Shown in pieces: positions 8,294 to 15,971 of a stretch of DNA of 64,000 nucleotides; positions within the stretch are counted from its first letter, which is position 1; each line of letters opens with the position of its first letter. A program made the translations under genes and the position numbers. The DNA comes from Terrimesophilobacter sp964651535 (GTDB lineage Bacteria; Actinomycetota; Actinomycetes; Actinomycetales; Microbacteriaceae): contig CAZYYE010000002.1 of the NCBI GenBank assembly GCA_964651535.1, forward strand, positions 372,001-436,000. Reading direction: 5' to 3'. The notes beneath the pieces are model-generated. The model was not told where the DNA came from, ran no database searches, and worked only from the letters and a program-made list of their open reading frames with translations.

Positions 8294-9418
8294 TCAGAGG
8301 GCTGCCTTCAGCAGCATCGAAGACAGTGAACTATTGGCATGCGCGATTCCTGCGATTGCTTGTAAGGGGACTACGCCGTTGCCGAGCGCTGTGAGCTGTT
8401 GGTTCGATGTGAGTCGCAGGATCGAGTCGGTTACCCAGTTTCGCTCGAGACCCATCAGCCACTCTACGAACTCGGCTGCGGGCCGTGGCCCAACGCCATC
8501 GTTCAGGAGGGCCGGGGAGGGAGCCTCTCGACCTGTGATGTGCTCCCATCGAGCTATAGCCTCGGCGTACTTTCCCCAGCGGTAAAGATGCCGTCGAGCA
8601 GGTTCCACAGCGTCTCCGATTCGGCTCTCCATTTCGGTGAGCCATTGGGTCCGTTCAAGGCGAGGTCGATTACCTGGTGCGAAAGCGCGATCGTTCCCCG
8701 GCGTGCTCGTACTTGATCCAGGTTCTCCCCGCCCCGCGCTGCGTCGGAGGCGAGCGGGGTTCGGAACAGTGGCGCGAGCGAGGATGAAGACGCGGAACCG
8801 GGGATGCGGAGCGCCGATGAGGGAAGCGGGTAAGCCGACCCATCGTGCGTCATACCCGAGGTCGGCCAGGTCTCCGAGTACGGCGCCGAGCGCCCGGAGA
8901 GGTCGAGCTGGCTGGTTTCCCAGACCCCAGAGATCGGGTTCCAGGTGGCGAAGGGTTGCGGGGTCGGGGGTTGCACGTTCGTCTCCTTGAGGGGTTGCAT
9001 CGTCGGGGGTTGCGCGGATCGCTGAGGCTGAGAGTAGGCCGCGCACGTTCTCGATCACGACCCATTCGGGGCGGAGCTGGTCGATGGCGTCGGCCATGTT
9101 CGCCCAGAGCCCGGAGCGAGTGTCGGGCGCGAGGCCGGCCATCTTCCCGACGGTGGAGACGTCCTGGCAGGGGAAGCCGCCGCAGAGGATGTCTACCGGC
9201 TCGACCGTGCGCCAGTCGATCATGGTGATGTCACCGAGATTGGGCGTGTCCGGCCAGTGATGGGAGAATACGCGGGCGACGGGTTCGTTGATCTCGGAGA
9301 ACCAGACGGTGCGTGCCCCGAAGACGTGCTCGACGGCGAGGTCGAGGCCGCCGTAGCCGGAGAAGAGCGACCCGACCGTGAGTAGCGACGGGTCAAGTAT
9401 TTCGAGAGGTGTAGGCAT
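8294..9418 (-). CDS. DNA (cytosine-5) methyltransferase
   Basis: 374 residues from ATG 9418, which has GGCAGGAG 5 nt upstream; an in-frame start 14 codons earlier lacks this. Conserved C5-methylase motifs appear in order: I (FSGYGGLDLA), IV with the catalytic Cys (GGFPCQDVSTVGK), VI (ENVRGLL), VIII-like (GAPHPRFRVFILAR) and X (LTALGNGVVPLQA). It transfers methyl from SAM to cytosine in DNA. No restriction endonuclease lies beside it, so it looks like an orphan or phage-type enzyme. Between motifs VI and VIII is an Ala-Thr-Pro-Asp-rich insert encoded by repeated GCAACCCC octamers. Target sequence unknown. Confidence 0.93.
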   Translation of the reverse strand: MPTPLEILDPSLLTVGSLFSGYGGLDLAVEHVFGARTVWFSEINEPVARVFSHHWPDTPNLGDITMIDWRTVEPVDILCGGFPCQDVSTVGKMAGLAPDTRSGLWANMADAIDQLRPEWVVIENVRGLLSASAIRATPDDATPQGDERATPDPATLRHLEPDLWGLGNQPARPLRALGAVLGDLADLGYDARWVGLPASLIGAPHPRFRVFILARATVPNPARLRRSAGRGEPGSSTSTPGNDRAFAPGNRPRLERTQWLTEMESRIGDAVEPARRHLYRWGKYAEAIARWEHITGREAPSPALLNDGVGPRPAAEFVEWLMGLERNWVTDSILRLTSNQQLTALGNGVVPLQAIAGIAHANSSLSSMLLKAAL

Positions 9419-9859
9419 CGGAACTCCTGCCGGTCGGCGATCCCGGCGGCACCCCTCCATCGAGGTTCCAGCGCGCCGAGCTGGTCACCTCACAGGTGCA
9501 CGCCGCCATACCCGCGCCCTACTCAACCCGGAACCTCAGCCTCTGAACCAAGGCCCGCTCCCGCTCCCGGCCTCCCCGCCTCCCAGCCCTCGCCTCCGCC
9601 GCATCCTCAGCCACCTCTCCGCCTCCTTCCCGAGCCTCCACGCGTCTTGCAGATGCGGTTTCAGAGCCCGCGAGTAAACGCAGAGTTGACCGCGCGCACC
9701 TCCTTCCCGAACGCGACCGAGCGTTCAGGAAGGACGATCCCGATGAGTACGAGAACGACATACCAGCCGGCCCAGTTCGAGGCGTCAGGTTGGGATTCCG
9801 GCACCCCGGAACGCCTGGGGTTGCCCGACATAGCGCGCTGCAACCCCTGACGCAACCCC
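8953..9859. repeat. Cluster of GGGGTTGC octamers
   Basis: Perfect copies at 8967-8974, 8991-8998, 9006-9013 and 9817-9824 on the plus strand, and at 9840-9847 and 9852-9859 inverted, plus a 7-base version at 8953-8959. Three perfect copies lie inside the methyltransferase gene and three just upstream of it. About two perfect copies would be expected by chance in the whole window on both strands. Confidence 0.6.
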
Positions 9860-10173
9860 TGGTTACACCTGGTTGCCACGAGACAGGAATCGGTTGAGAC
9901 TACGGTTTCGATACAGGTGCGAGCGGGGGCGACGCCTGCAAGCGTCTGCTACGTTCCGTGTTCGCTGGCGACAGTGAAAAAGTCTCTCGACGCCGCGCTG
10001 ACTCGCGACTATGCCAAAGTCGGGACAACACGGGGCACAAACATGTTCGAGTGTTTACTCGCTCTTTCCTTGAATCTCCCATCCGGCTTGGGATGCGGAA
10101 GCCACCTCCGATAAGAGTCATCGATTCGCGGGCCGGTTCGCGACTAATGGCGATCTCGTGGATGGCTGGAGCG
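9419..10173. other. Gene-poor stretch of the island
   Basis: About 750 nt upstream of the methyltransferase with no recognisable gene. 9530-9640 is a strongly pyrimidine-biased CTCC/CGCC-rich tract on the plus strand. The only plausible small gene is the membrane peptide at 9661-9831. Inverted GCAACCCC octamers lie at 9840-9859. The rest (9880-10173) has short open frames on both strands but no family signal. Confidence 0.4.
9661..9831 (-). CDS. Possible small membrane protein
   Basis: A 56-residue frame with one clear hydrophobic segment (WAGWYVVLVLIGIVLP, about residues 19-34) and a basic tail. It lies upstream of and in line with the methyltransferase. The only Shine-Dalgarno-like run (AGGGG) is about 12 nt before the ATG, further than usual. 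No family recognised; may be chance. Confidence 0.3.
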   Translation of the reverse strand: MSGNPRRSGVPESQPDASNWAGWYVVLVLIGIVLPERSVAFGKEVRAVNSAFTRGL

Positions 10174-10593
10174 TTAGTGGGATGTAGCGGTTCCCCAGGA
10201 CCCTTCCCTCAAGGGGTGTCCGTGCTTCGTGAGGGCGTCAAGCCAGCGCTGAGTTTTTTCACGAGCCCACTCACGCTCAATGTCGGTCGCGAAGGCTAGG
10301 CACCCGTCAACGTAATTGATCATCGATAAGGCTGAGTCGAATCGCCGTGCAGAAGCGTGGGCCGCTGGGCCATACTTGCCAACACAGCGGATATGGTTTT
10401 CGAGCTTGCTACGAAATTCTGGGACGAGCCGGACTCCCTGTTCCGCAAGCATCAGTCCAAGGACGATCTGACGTGCGCCCGCCGATACGACTCGTGTCTT
10501 CTTCTTGTGTACCTGGAAGCCCGAAAGTGCAATTGCTCGCTCAACCTGAGATACCAAACCGGGAACCGATGCGCGATTGAACCGCCGGTTCAA
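10174..10593 (-). pseudogene. Retron-type reverse transcriptase, 3' fragment
   Basis: About 140 residues matching the end of retron-type RTs: SGFQVHKKKTRVVSAGARQ (the GFxxxxxKT element that follows the YADD box), IVLGLMLAE, VRLVPEFRSKLENHI, then the RRFDSALSMINYVDGCLAFA helical part. The fingers and palm with the catalytic YxDD box are missing. The frame starts at a TTG with an in-frame stop just upstream, exactly at the island/VOC junction. It therefore cannot be active, and any retron ncRNA upstream of the gene is lost. Confidence 0.8.
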
Positions 10594-10849
10594 GGCCTAC
10601 CCCATGTGGCAGGCACCGAACAAGATAAGCGGCGGCGGGCTGGCCCCGCGAAGCGAAGATTTCACGCAGCCTTGTTCGTACGTCGAAGTCGACTCCATCG
10701 ATGACACGCTCCTGAGCGCGGTCGCCGCAGGCGGCACCGTGCTCATGGACAAGTCGGAAATTTCCGAGACGAGCTGGTGGGCCATAATCCAAGACCCGGA
10801 CGGCAACAACATCGGCCTTTACGAAGGAACAACCGACACGTCCGCATAG
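10589..10849 (+). pseudogene. VOC/glyoxalase-family gene, 3' piece
   Basis: 86 residues in frame (FKAYPMWQAPNKISGGGL, CSYVEVDSIDDTLLSAVAAGGTV, WWAIIQDPDGNNIGLYEG). This is exactly the part missing from the 5' piece at 4999-5106. It has no start of its own; a TTG at 10577 is inside the island edge. The conserved Glu of the last motif (IGLYEG) is kept. Confidence 0.85.
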
Positions 10850-10896
10850 TGATGGTCGTAGCACAGGGCTTTCCGTGATTGTCTCCGCGTCACCAA

Positions 10897-11262
10897 TCAG
10901 TCCGGAATGGGAGTTTGCTGATAGGAAGCGAGGGCCCAGCCCCCGGCTTCGCGCGTATACACGCTTGACATGAGTGCGACAAATGGTTTCGCAAGGTCGT
11001 CGCGAATGCCCGTCCCTCGATACACCAGGAGGGCTGATACGCCCCCGAGCTCGATGAGGCGTGCGCCGTCGATTTCGTAGGAGTCCCAGGGTGGTGCGTC
11101 ATTCAAGGATTCGATCACTTCCCGCCGAGTGAGCACCTGGCCGTTGGACAGGATCATCAGTGCGTCGTCAGTCATGAGTCGCCCATAGTAGTCGGAACCG
11201 GTGCCATCGCACAGAGACTGCCAGCCTTCGTGTTCCAAATCCAGCAATTCCTGCAGGGTCAT
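10897..11262 (-). CDS. SnoaL/DUF4440-like (NTF2-fold) protein
   Basis: 121 residues from ATG 11262. The order is LQELLDLEHEGWQSL...GSDYYGRLMTDDALMILSNGQVLTRREVIESL, then WDSYEIDGARLIELGGVSALLVYRG and a C-terminal WALASYQQTP. This is the DUF4440 layout: helix, DDALMI strand, R/E-V-I helix, and final strand with H/Q. Such proteins bind small molecules or act as isomerase-like folds. The start 31 codons upstream in the same frame was rejected because homology begins at MTLQELL. Confidence 0.72.
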   Translation of the reverse strand: MTLQELLDLEHEGWQSLCDGTGSDYYGRLMTDDALMILSNGQVLTRREVIESLNDAPPWDSYEIDGARLIELGGVSALLVYRGTGIRDDLAKPFVALMSSVYTREAGGWALASYQQTPIPD

Positions 11263-11373
11263 GTTTCCAGAATAGTTTCTGCGGAAAACGACCTCAACGT
11301 GAGCGGGTTGTTGCGCGAAACGTGCTTCGAGGAACCAATCGGGTTGGCGTAGCAAATCGCAAATTCAGTATTA

Positions 11374-11385
11374 ACTTATATAAGT
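11374..11385. promoter_or_regulatory. Palindrome upstream of second ArsR gene
   Basis: ACTTATATAAGT, a perfect 12-bp palindrome, followed by TGATTG and CTTAGATAAT. Together TATAAG-TGATTG-CTTAGA forms a second, near-perfect dyad. A GATAAT box (11395-11400) lies 6 nt before the GTG start, so the operator overlaps the promoter of an apparently leaderless gene. Confidence 0.6.
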
Positions 11386-11406
11386 GATTGCTTAGATAAT
11401 AGGTTT

Positions 11407-11802
11407 GTGCACGCATTCGATGTTCTCGGCGATCCGGTTCGGAGACGCATTCTGGAATTGCTCGCGGACAGCGAGCTCTCGGCCGGTGCCGTGGCAGAGA
11501 CGATCCAAGTCGAGTTCGGGATTTCCCAGCCAGCTGTTTCCCAACATTTGCGGGTGCTGCGCGAAAGCGGCTTCGCTACTTCACGGGCGGAGGGGGCTCG
11601 ACGGCTGTACTCAATCGAACCGGCGGCGTTGCACGAGGCCGATGTATGGCTCGATCAGTTTCGGAAATTCTGGAATCAGCATTTGGATGCCCTCGCGACA
11701 GAACTGGCACGCGGGCGACGTGATCGCACGATGGCAGCGACGCCGAAAGCGACGGATGCCAGCACACCACAGGCTCACTACGAAGAAAGGAACGACTTAT
11801 GA
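11407..11802 (+). CDS. ArsR-family HTH regulator
   Basis: 131 residues from a GTG that follows GATAAT by 6 nt. Winged helix: FDVLGDPVRRRILELL (about 4-19), AGAVAETIQ, FGISQPAVSQHLRVLRESGF (recognition helix about 38-57), then the wing ARRLYSIEP. No metal-binding cysteines. Its stop overlaps the start of the following SRPBCC gene by 4 nt (ATGA), so the two are translationally coupled. It is the second ArsR/SRPBCC pair in the window, on the other side of the island from the first. Confidence 0.9.
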   Translation: MHAFDVLGDPVRRRILELLADSELSAGAVAETIQVEFGISQPAVSQHLRVLRESGFATSRAEGARRLYSIEPAALHEADVWLDQFRKFWNQHLDALATELARGRRDRTMAATPKATDASTPQAHYEERNDL

Positions 11803-12446
11803 CTATCGACATCCCCAACGAACTCAACGCCATTGACCGGACGGTCGAAAAGCTTCCCGCGGACGCGGACGCGGACGCGGGCGAGCGGATCGGCGTCACG
11901 CTGCGTCGCATCTATTCCGCGCCCATTGGCGACGTCTGGGATGCCATCACGGACCCGTCCCGAATCAAACGCTGGTTTATGCCGATAAGCGGCGAACTGC
12001 GCGTTGGAGGAACATTCCAACTCGAAGGCAACGCCGGCGGGGAGATCCTCGCGTGCGAGCCACCCGGCCTCGTGCGCGTGACCTGGGGCGGCGCTACGAG
12101 CATCGTGGAGTTGAGCTTGTCGGAATTGGATGGCGGCACAGTCCTGCAGTTGGATCACACCGTGCCGATTGAGATGGCCCAAAGCGGCGCGGGCGCGCTC
12201 TGGGTCGGACCGGGATGGGATGGCGCCGTCATGGGGCTCGGACTGTTTCTCGCCGTTGGTGGCATCGACGACCCTGTCGCGATGGCCGCGTCACGGGAAG
12301 TGCAGGAGTTCTCCCAGCAGTCGGTGCACGCTTGGGCGGCAACGGTGAAGGATTCCGGCACTGCCACCACCGAACAGCTCGCGCAGGCGACCGCGATCTC
12401 GCTCGCGCAATTCGCGCCCGATCTGGCCACGCCAGAGAACCAGTAA
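11799..12446 (+). CDS. SRPBCC (AHSA1-like) domain protein
   Basis: 215 residues. After a short N-terminal extension with a 6-bp tandem repeat (GCGGAC, encoding Ala-Asp repeats near residues 23-28) comes one SRPBCC domain: IYSAPIGDVWDAITDPSRIKRWFMPISGELRVGGTFQLE. The C-terminal 60 residues are helical. Partner of the ArsR regulator, unknown ligand. Confidence 0.85.
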   Translation: MTIDIPNELNAIDRTVEKLPADADADAGERIGVTLRRIYSAPIGDVWDAITDPSRIKRWFMPISGELRVGGTFQLEGNAGGEILACEPPGLVRVTWGGATSIVELSLSELDGGTVLQLDHTVPIEMAQSGAGALWVGPGWDGAVMGLGLFLAVGGIDDPVAMAASREVQEFSQQSVHAWAATVKDSGTATTEQLAQATAISLAQFAPDLATPENQ

Positions 12447-12542
12447 CCGATCAATTCGAACAGCCGACCCCCGCGATCGGCCCGCTGTGCCTCAGGAATG
12501 GCACCAAAGAATCCTCGCCACTTTCAGGATATCGCGACTGTG

Positions 12543-12562
12543 GGGGCTTGCCGCAAGGCCCC
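12543..12562 (+). promoter_or_regulatory. Rifamycin-associated element (RAE)-like motif
   Basis: GGGGCTTGCCGCAAGGCCCC about 80 nt before the rox start. From memory, the RAE found upstream of rifamycin-inactivation genes in actinomycetes is GGGGCTTGCGGCAAGGCCC; this copy differs only at the central base. Its TTGCCG can serve as a -35, with GATAAT (12573-12578) 19 nt downstream as -10. This predicts rifamycin-inducible expression. Confidence 0.8.
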
Positions 12563-12643
12563 TGGCGCACGCGATAATCGTTCCTTCGCCGAGCTCAGCG
12601 TTTAACCGGTCGCTGGCATTCCTCGGCGAGAAGTGGGGTTTTC

Positions 12644-14068
12644 ATGATTGACGTGATCATTTGCGGGGGCGGTCCGACCGGGATGATGCTGGCAAGCGAG
12701 CTGCGCCTGCACGACGTGGACGTGGTGGTTCTCGAGAAGGATGCTGAGCCCAGCAAACTGGTCCGCTCGCTGGGGTTGCAACCGCGCAGCATCGAGATAC
12801 TGGACCAGCGAGGTTTGCTTGATCGATTTCTCGAACTTGGCACCGAGTATCCGGATGGCATTCGCCAATTCGCCGGAATCGAAACTTCGGCGGGGCTGGA
12901 GCTTGACACTCCCCACGGGTACCTCCTCGGCATCCCGCAACCGGCCACCGACCGCTTGCTCGAGGAGCGCGCCACCGAACTCGGGGCTGAGATCCGCCGC
13001 GGCCACGAAGTGGCCCGCATCGACCAGGACGAGACCCACGTGACCGTCGAGTTGGCGGACGGAGAGCAGCTTCGTGCGCGCTGGCTGGCCGGGTGCGACG
13101 GCGGTCGTAGTCTCGTGCGCAGGGCGTTGGACATCGATTTTGTCGGCGAACCGGCCACAACGGAATGGCTGCTCGCTGAGCTCGAGGTGACGACGCCACC
13201 CGACGAGTTGGCCACAGTCGTGGCTGAAGTTCGCGAGACCCACCGTGGATTCGGGGTCGGCCCGACGGGCGACGGGACCTACCGTGCCGTCGTGCCCGCC
13301 GCGACCGTGGCCGAGGATCGCACGACACCCCCGACTCTGGACGAATTCCGGACCCAGCTGCGCGCCTACGCGGGCACCGACTTCGGCACACACTCGCCGC
13401 GCTGGCTGTCCCGGTTCACCGATGCGACCCGGCTGGCTGAACGCTACCGAGTCGGCAGGGTGTTCCTGGCCGGCGACGCGGCGCACGTGCATCCGCCTCT
13501 GGGCGGTCAGGGCCTGAACCTCGGTATTCAGGATGCGGTCAACCTCGGCTGGAAACTCGCAGCCGAGGTGAATGGCTGGGCCCCGGATGGGTTGTTGGAC
13601 AGTTACCACTCCGAACGACACCCAGTCGCGGCGGACGTGCTGAACGTGACCCGCGCCCAGTCTGAACTGATCTCCCCTGAACCCGGGCCACAAGCGGTTC
13701 GACGATTGCTGGATCAGCTCATGGCCATTGAGGGCGTGAGCCGTTTCCTCGTCGAGAAAGTGACCGGGATCGGGATCTGTTACGAATCCGACGGTCCCGA
13801 CGAGCTGGTGGGCAAGCGATTGCGCGACATCCGACTTTCGACCGGCCGCCTCTACGAGTTGATGCACGACGGGCGGGGCCTTCTTCTCGACCAAACCGGG
13901 ACCCTCAGGATCGACGAATGGGCAGACCGGGTCGACCGTGTCGTCGATACCAGCGATGAACTGGACGTACCGGCCGTGCTCCTGAGGCCGGATGGCCACG
14001 TGGCGTGGGCCGGCCACGACAACCAGGAGCTGCTGGTTCCGTTGCTGAAGTGGTTTGGCGTCAGTTAA
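12644..14068 (+). CDS. rox: Rifampin monooxygenase (FAD-dependent aromatic hydroxylase)
   Basis: 474 residues, the length typical of Rox enzymes. FAD-binding GGGPTG (about 8-13), the EKDAEPSKLVRSLGLQPRSIEI region, the DG motif in GCDGGRSLVRR (about 149-159) and the GD motif VFLAGDAAHVHPPLGGQGLN are all present. The C-terminal thioredoxin-like part (DVPAVLLRPDGHVAW) is also typical of the group. Rox monooxygenases attack the naphthyl ring of rifamycins and linearise the drug with NADPH and O2. The RAE-like element upstream supports the assignment. Cytosolic. SD-like AAGTGGGG precedes ATG. A related aromatic-polyketide hydroxylase is the alternative. Confidence 0.85.
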   Translation: MIDVIICGGGPTGMMLASELRLHDVDVVVLEKDAEPSKLVRSLGLQPRSIEILDQRGLLDRFLELGTEYPDGIRQFAGIETSAGLELDTPHGYLLGIPQPATDRLLEERATELGAEIRRGHEVARIDQDETHVTVELADGEQLRARWLAGCDGGRSLVRRALDIDFVGEPATTEWLLAELEVTTPPDELATVVAEVRETHRGFGVGPTGDGTYRAVVPAATVAEDRTTPPTLDEFRTQLRAYAGTDFGTHSPRWLSRFTDATRLAERYRVGRVFLAGDAAHVHPPLGGQGLNLGIQDAVNLGWKLAAEVNGWAPDGLLDSYHSERHPVAADVLNVTRAQSELISPEPGPQAVRRLLDQLMAIEGVSRFLVEKVTGIGICYESDGPDELVGKRLRDIRLSTGRLYELMHDGRGLLLDQTGTLRIDEWADRVDRVVDTSDELDVPAVLLRPDGHVAWAGHDNQELLVPLLKWFGVS

Positions 14069-14825
14069 ACCTCCGGCGGTAGATCGCGAGCGCACCGGCG
14101 TACGCCACGACGAGGATCCCGACGAGCCAGGCGAGGGCGATCCAGATGTCGCCACCGACGGGCTGCCCGGCGAACAGAGCCCGGATCGTGTTCACGATGG
14201 AGGTCACCGGCTGATTTTCGGCGAACCAGGCAACCGGACCTGGCATGGACGCCGTCGGCACGAAGGCAGAGCTGATGAACGGGAGGAAAATCAACGGATA
14301 GCTGAACCCGCTCGCGCCATCGACCGTCTTTGCCGAGAGCCCCGCGATGACCGCGATCCAGGTCAGTGCGAGGGTGAACAGAATCAGGATGCCCGCAATA
14401 GCGAACCAGGCACCGATGGAAGCCGGCGTGCGAAACCCCATGATGAGCGCGACTCCCGTGACGATGGCCACCGAAACGAGATTCGCAACCACGGAGGTGA
14501 GCACGTGGGCCCAGAGCACGCTCGACCGCGCGATCGGCAGGGACTGGAATCTCTCGAAAATGCCGCCCTTCACATCGAGGAACAAACGATAAGCCGTATA
14601 GGCGACTCCTGAGGCGATCGTGATGAGCAGCACTCCGGGGAGCAAGTAGTTGACGTACGACTCGCCGGATCCGATGTCGATCGCGCCGCCAAGCACGTAC
14701 ACGAACAGCAGCATGAGCGCGATGGGGGTAATCGCGGTCGTGATGATCGTGTCCGGGCTCCGGAGGACGTGGCTCAGCGACCGGCCGGTGAGGGTGCGGG
14801 TGTCGCCGATGAGGTGGGTGGTCAT
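14061..14825 (-). CDS. ABC-2 type exporter permease (DrrB-like)
   Basis: 254 residues with six predicted membrane segments, for example ITTAITPIALMLLFVYVLGGAI (about 28-49) and VLLITIASGVAYTAYRLFLDV. After the second segment the cytoplasmic coupling region GGIFERFQSLPIARSSVLWAHV is typical of DrrB/NodJ-type permeases. The start overlaps the ATPase stop by 4 nt (ATGA). With the ATPase it would pump hydrophobic compounds; the substrate is not readable. Its 3' end overlaps the convergent rox gene by 8 nt. Confidence 0.88.
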   Translation of the reverse strand: MTTHLIGDTRTLTGRSLSHVLRSPDTIITTAITPIALMLLFVYVLGGAIDIGSGESYVNYLLPGVLLITIASGVAYTAYRLFLDVKGGIFERFQSLPIARSSVLWAHVLTSVVANLVSVAIVTGVALIMGFRTPASIGAWFAIAGILILFTLALTWIAVIAGLSAKTVDGASGFSYPLIFLPFISSAFVPTASMPGPVAWFAENQPVTSIVNTIRALFAGQPVGGDIWIALAWLVGILVVAYAGALAIYRRRFN

Positions 14826-15604
14826 GAGGCCTCCTGGTCGATGTGAGATGAGTTCTCGCCGACGAGCGCAAGAAAGACATCTTCAAGTGAGGGCTGCTTT
14901 TCGACGTACTCGACGGCGGCGGGCGGGAGCAACCCTTTGAGCTCGGCTAGCGTGCCGCTGTGGATGATCCTGCCGTTGTGCAGAATCGCGATGCGGTCGG
15001 CGAGGTGTTCGGCTTCGTCGAGATATTGCGTCGTCAGCAGCACGGTTGTGCCTTCGTCTGCGAGCTTCCGGATGGCCTGCCACACCCCGATGCGCGCCTG
15101 CGGGTCGAGCCCGGTCGTGGGCTCGTCGAGGAAGACCACGGGAGGATTGCCGATCAACCCCATCGCAATGTCGAGCCTGCGGCGCAATCCTCCCGAGTAC
15201 GTTGCGACCCTGCGATCCCCGGCGTCGGTGAGCGCGAAACGGGCAAGCAAGTCGTCGGCGATCCGAGCAGGGCTCTTCACGTGCCGCAGGCGGGCGACGA
15301 GCTCGAGGTTCTCCCGCCCGGTGAGAATGTCGTCGACCGCGGCGAACTGGCCTGTCAAACTGATGGATTCCCGCACGTCGGCGGGATTCGCGACGACATC
15401 GAAACCATTGACGGTCGCGGTGCCGGCATCCGCTTCGAGCAGCGTCGACAGGATTCGGATGAGCGTGGTTTTTCCTGCGCCGTTCGATCCGAGCAGGGCG
15501 AAGATGCTGCCCTGCTCGACGTCGAAGTCGACGCCGCGCAGCACCGAGAGTGCCTTGAACGACTTCTCGATGCCCCGAACTTGAATCGCGATCTGAGAGG
15601 TCAC
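14822..15604 (-). CDS. ABC exporter ATP-binding protein (DrrA-like)
   Basis: 260 residues from GTG 15604, which overlaps the preceding stop (GTGA). Walker A LLGSNGAGKTTL, Q-loop GQFAAVDDILTGRENL, signature YSGGLRRRLDIA, Walker B PVVFLDEPTTGLDP and switch His region LLTTQYLDEAEHLA are all present. The QYLDEAE form and the C-terminal PSLEDVFLALVG are characteristic of DrrA drug-exporter ATPases. Pairs with the following permease. Confidence 0.92.
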   Translation of the reverse strand: MTSQIAIQVRGIEKSFKALSVLRGVDFDVEQGSIFALLGSNGAGKTTLIRILSTLLEADAGTATVNGFDVVANPADVRESISLTGQFAAVDDILTGRENLELVARLRHVKSPARIADDLLARFALTDAGDRRVATYSGGLRRRLDIAMGLIGNPPVVFLDEPTTGLDPQARIGVWQAIRKLADEGTTVLLTTQYLDEAEHLADRIAILHNGRIIHSGTLAELKGLLPPAAVEYVEKQPSLEDVFLALVGENSSHIDQEAS

Positions 15605-15969
15605 TTCTGCTCCCCCCTTACGGCCTCCTCGATTGCTTTGGTCAGGCGGGCACGCTCCTTGTCGATCCACTGCTTGCCGACGTAGGCCTGCGCGAACGTC
15701 TCTGCGAAATCGACGGGATCGTCTCCGACGATGTCGCGCACCGGTGTCCCTTCAACGGCGGCGCGTTCCCACAAGTCTGCGAGGTCGCCGAACATCGTCA
15801 CGAGCGTGTCGCCATCTGTGACGCCCGCGTAGTACATGAAGTAGCGGTGCAGTGCTTTCGCCGAGGCGGCGTACGGCTCCGGCAACGAATCGATGCGGGC
15901 TTTGTCCTGTTTGTATTGCTTCTTCTGCTCGAGCGACCCGGTGAGTGCTTCGATCCATTGTGCGGCCAT
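15601..15969 (-). CDS. DUF1048 family protein
   Basis: 122 residues from ATG 15969. Mostly helical, with KKQYKQDKARIDSLPEPYAASAKALHRYFMYYAGVTDGDTL, the conserved block of DUF1048 proteins. Such proteins are regularly encoded between a PadR regulator and an ABC exporter, as here. It starts 2 nt after the PadR stop and its stop overlaps the ATPase start. Function unknown; perhaps a modulator of PadR or of the exporter. Confidence 0.82.
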   Translation of the reverse strand: MAAQWIEALTGSLEQKKQYKQDKARIDSLPEPYAASAKALHRYFMYYAGVTDGDTLVTMFGDLADLWERAAVEGTPVRDIVGDDPVDFAETFAQAYVGKQWIDKERARLTKAIEEAVRGEQK

Positions 15970-15971
15970 GG

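Larger units (their letters stand above)
5107..10588. mobile_element. 5.5-kb accessory island inserted in the VOC gene
   Basis: Everything between the two halves of the VOC gene: an IS30 element, a desulfhydrase/Lrp pair, a DNA methyltransferase, a gene-poor stretch and a truncated reverse transcriptase. The halves abut with no obvious loss of codons (36 + 86 residues, a normal VOC length of about 120). No integrase is visible and I find no convincing target duplication beyond a CCGG shared by both edges. At the right edge a short dyad GAACC-GCC-GGTTC (10579-10591) straddles the junction. It may have formed in more than one step. Confidence 0.75.

Noticed and set aside
9519..9761. 80-residue minus-strand frame upstream of the methyltransferase
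   Set aside because: Arg/Glu/Gly-rich translation of a pyrimidine-biased tract; no start signal; competes with the small membrane frame.
10577..10588. TTG at 10577 as a real start for the VOC C-terminal half
   Set aside because: It lies in island-edge sequence, has no ribosome site, and half a VOC domain would not be expected to fold alone.
12602..14155. 517-residue minus-strand frame
   Set aside because: Antisense shadow of rox.
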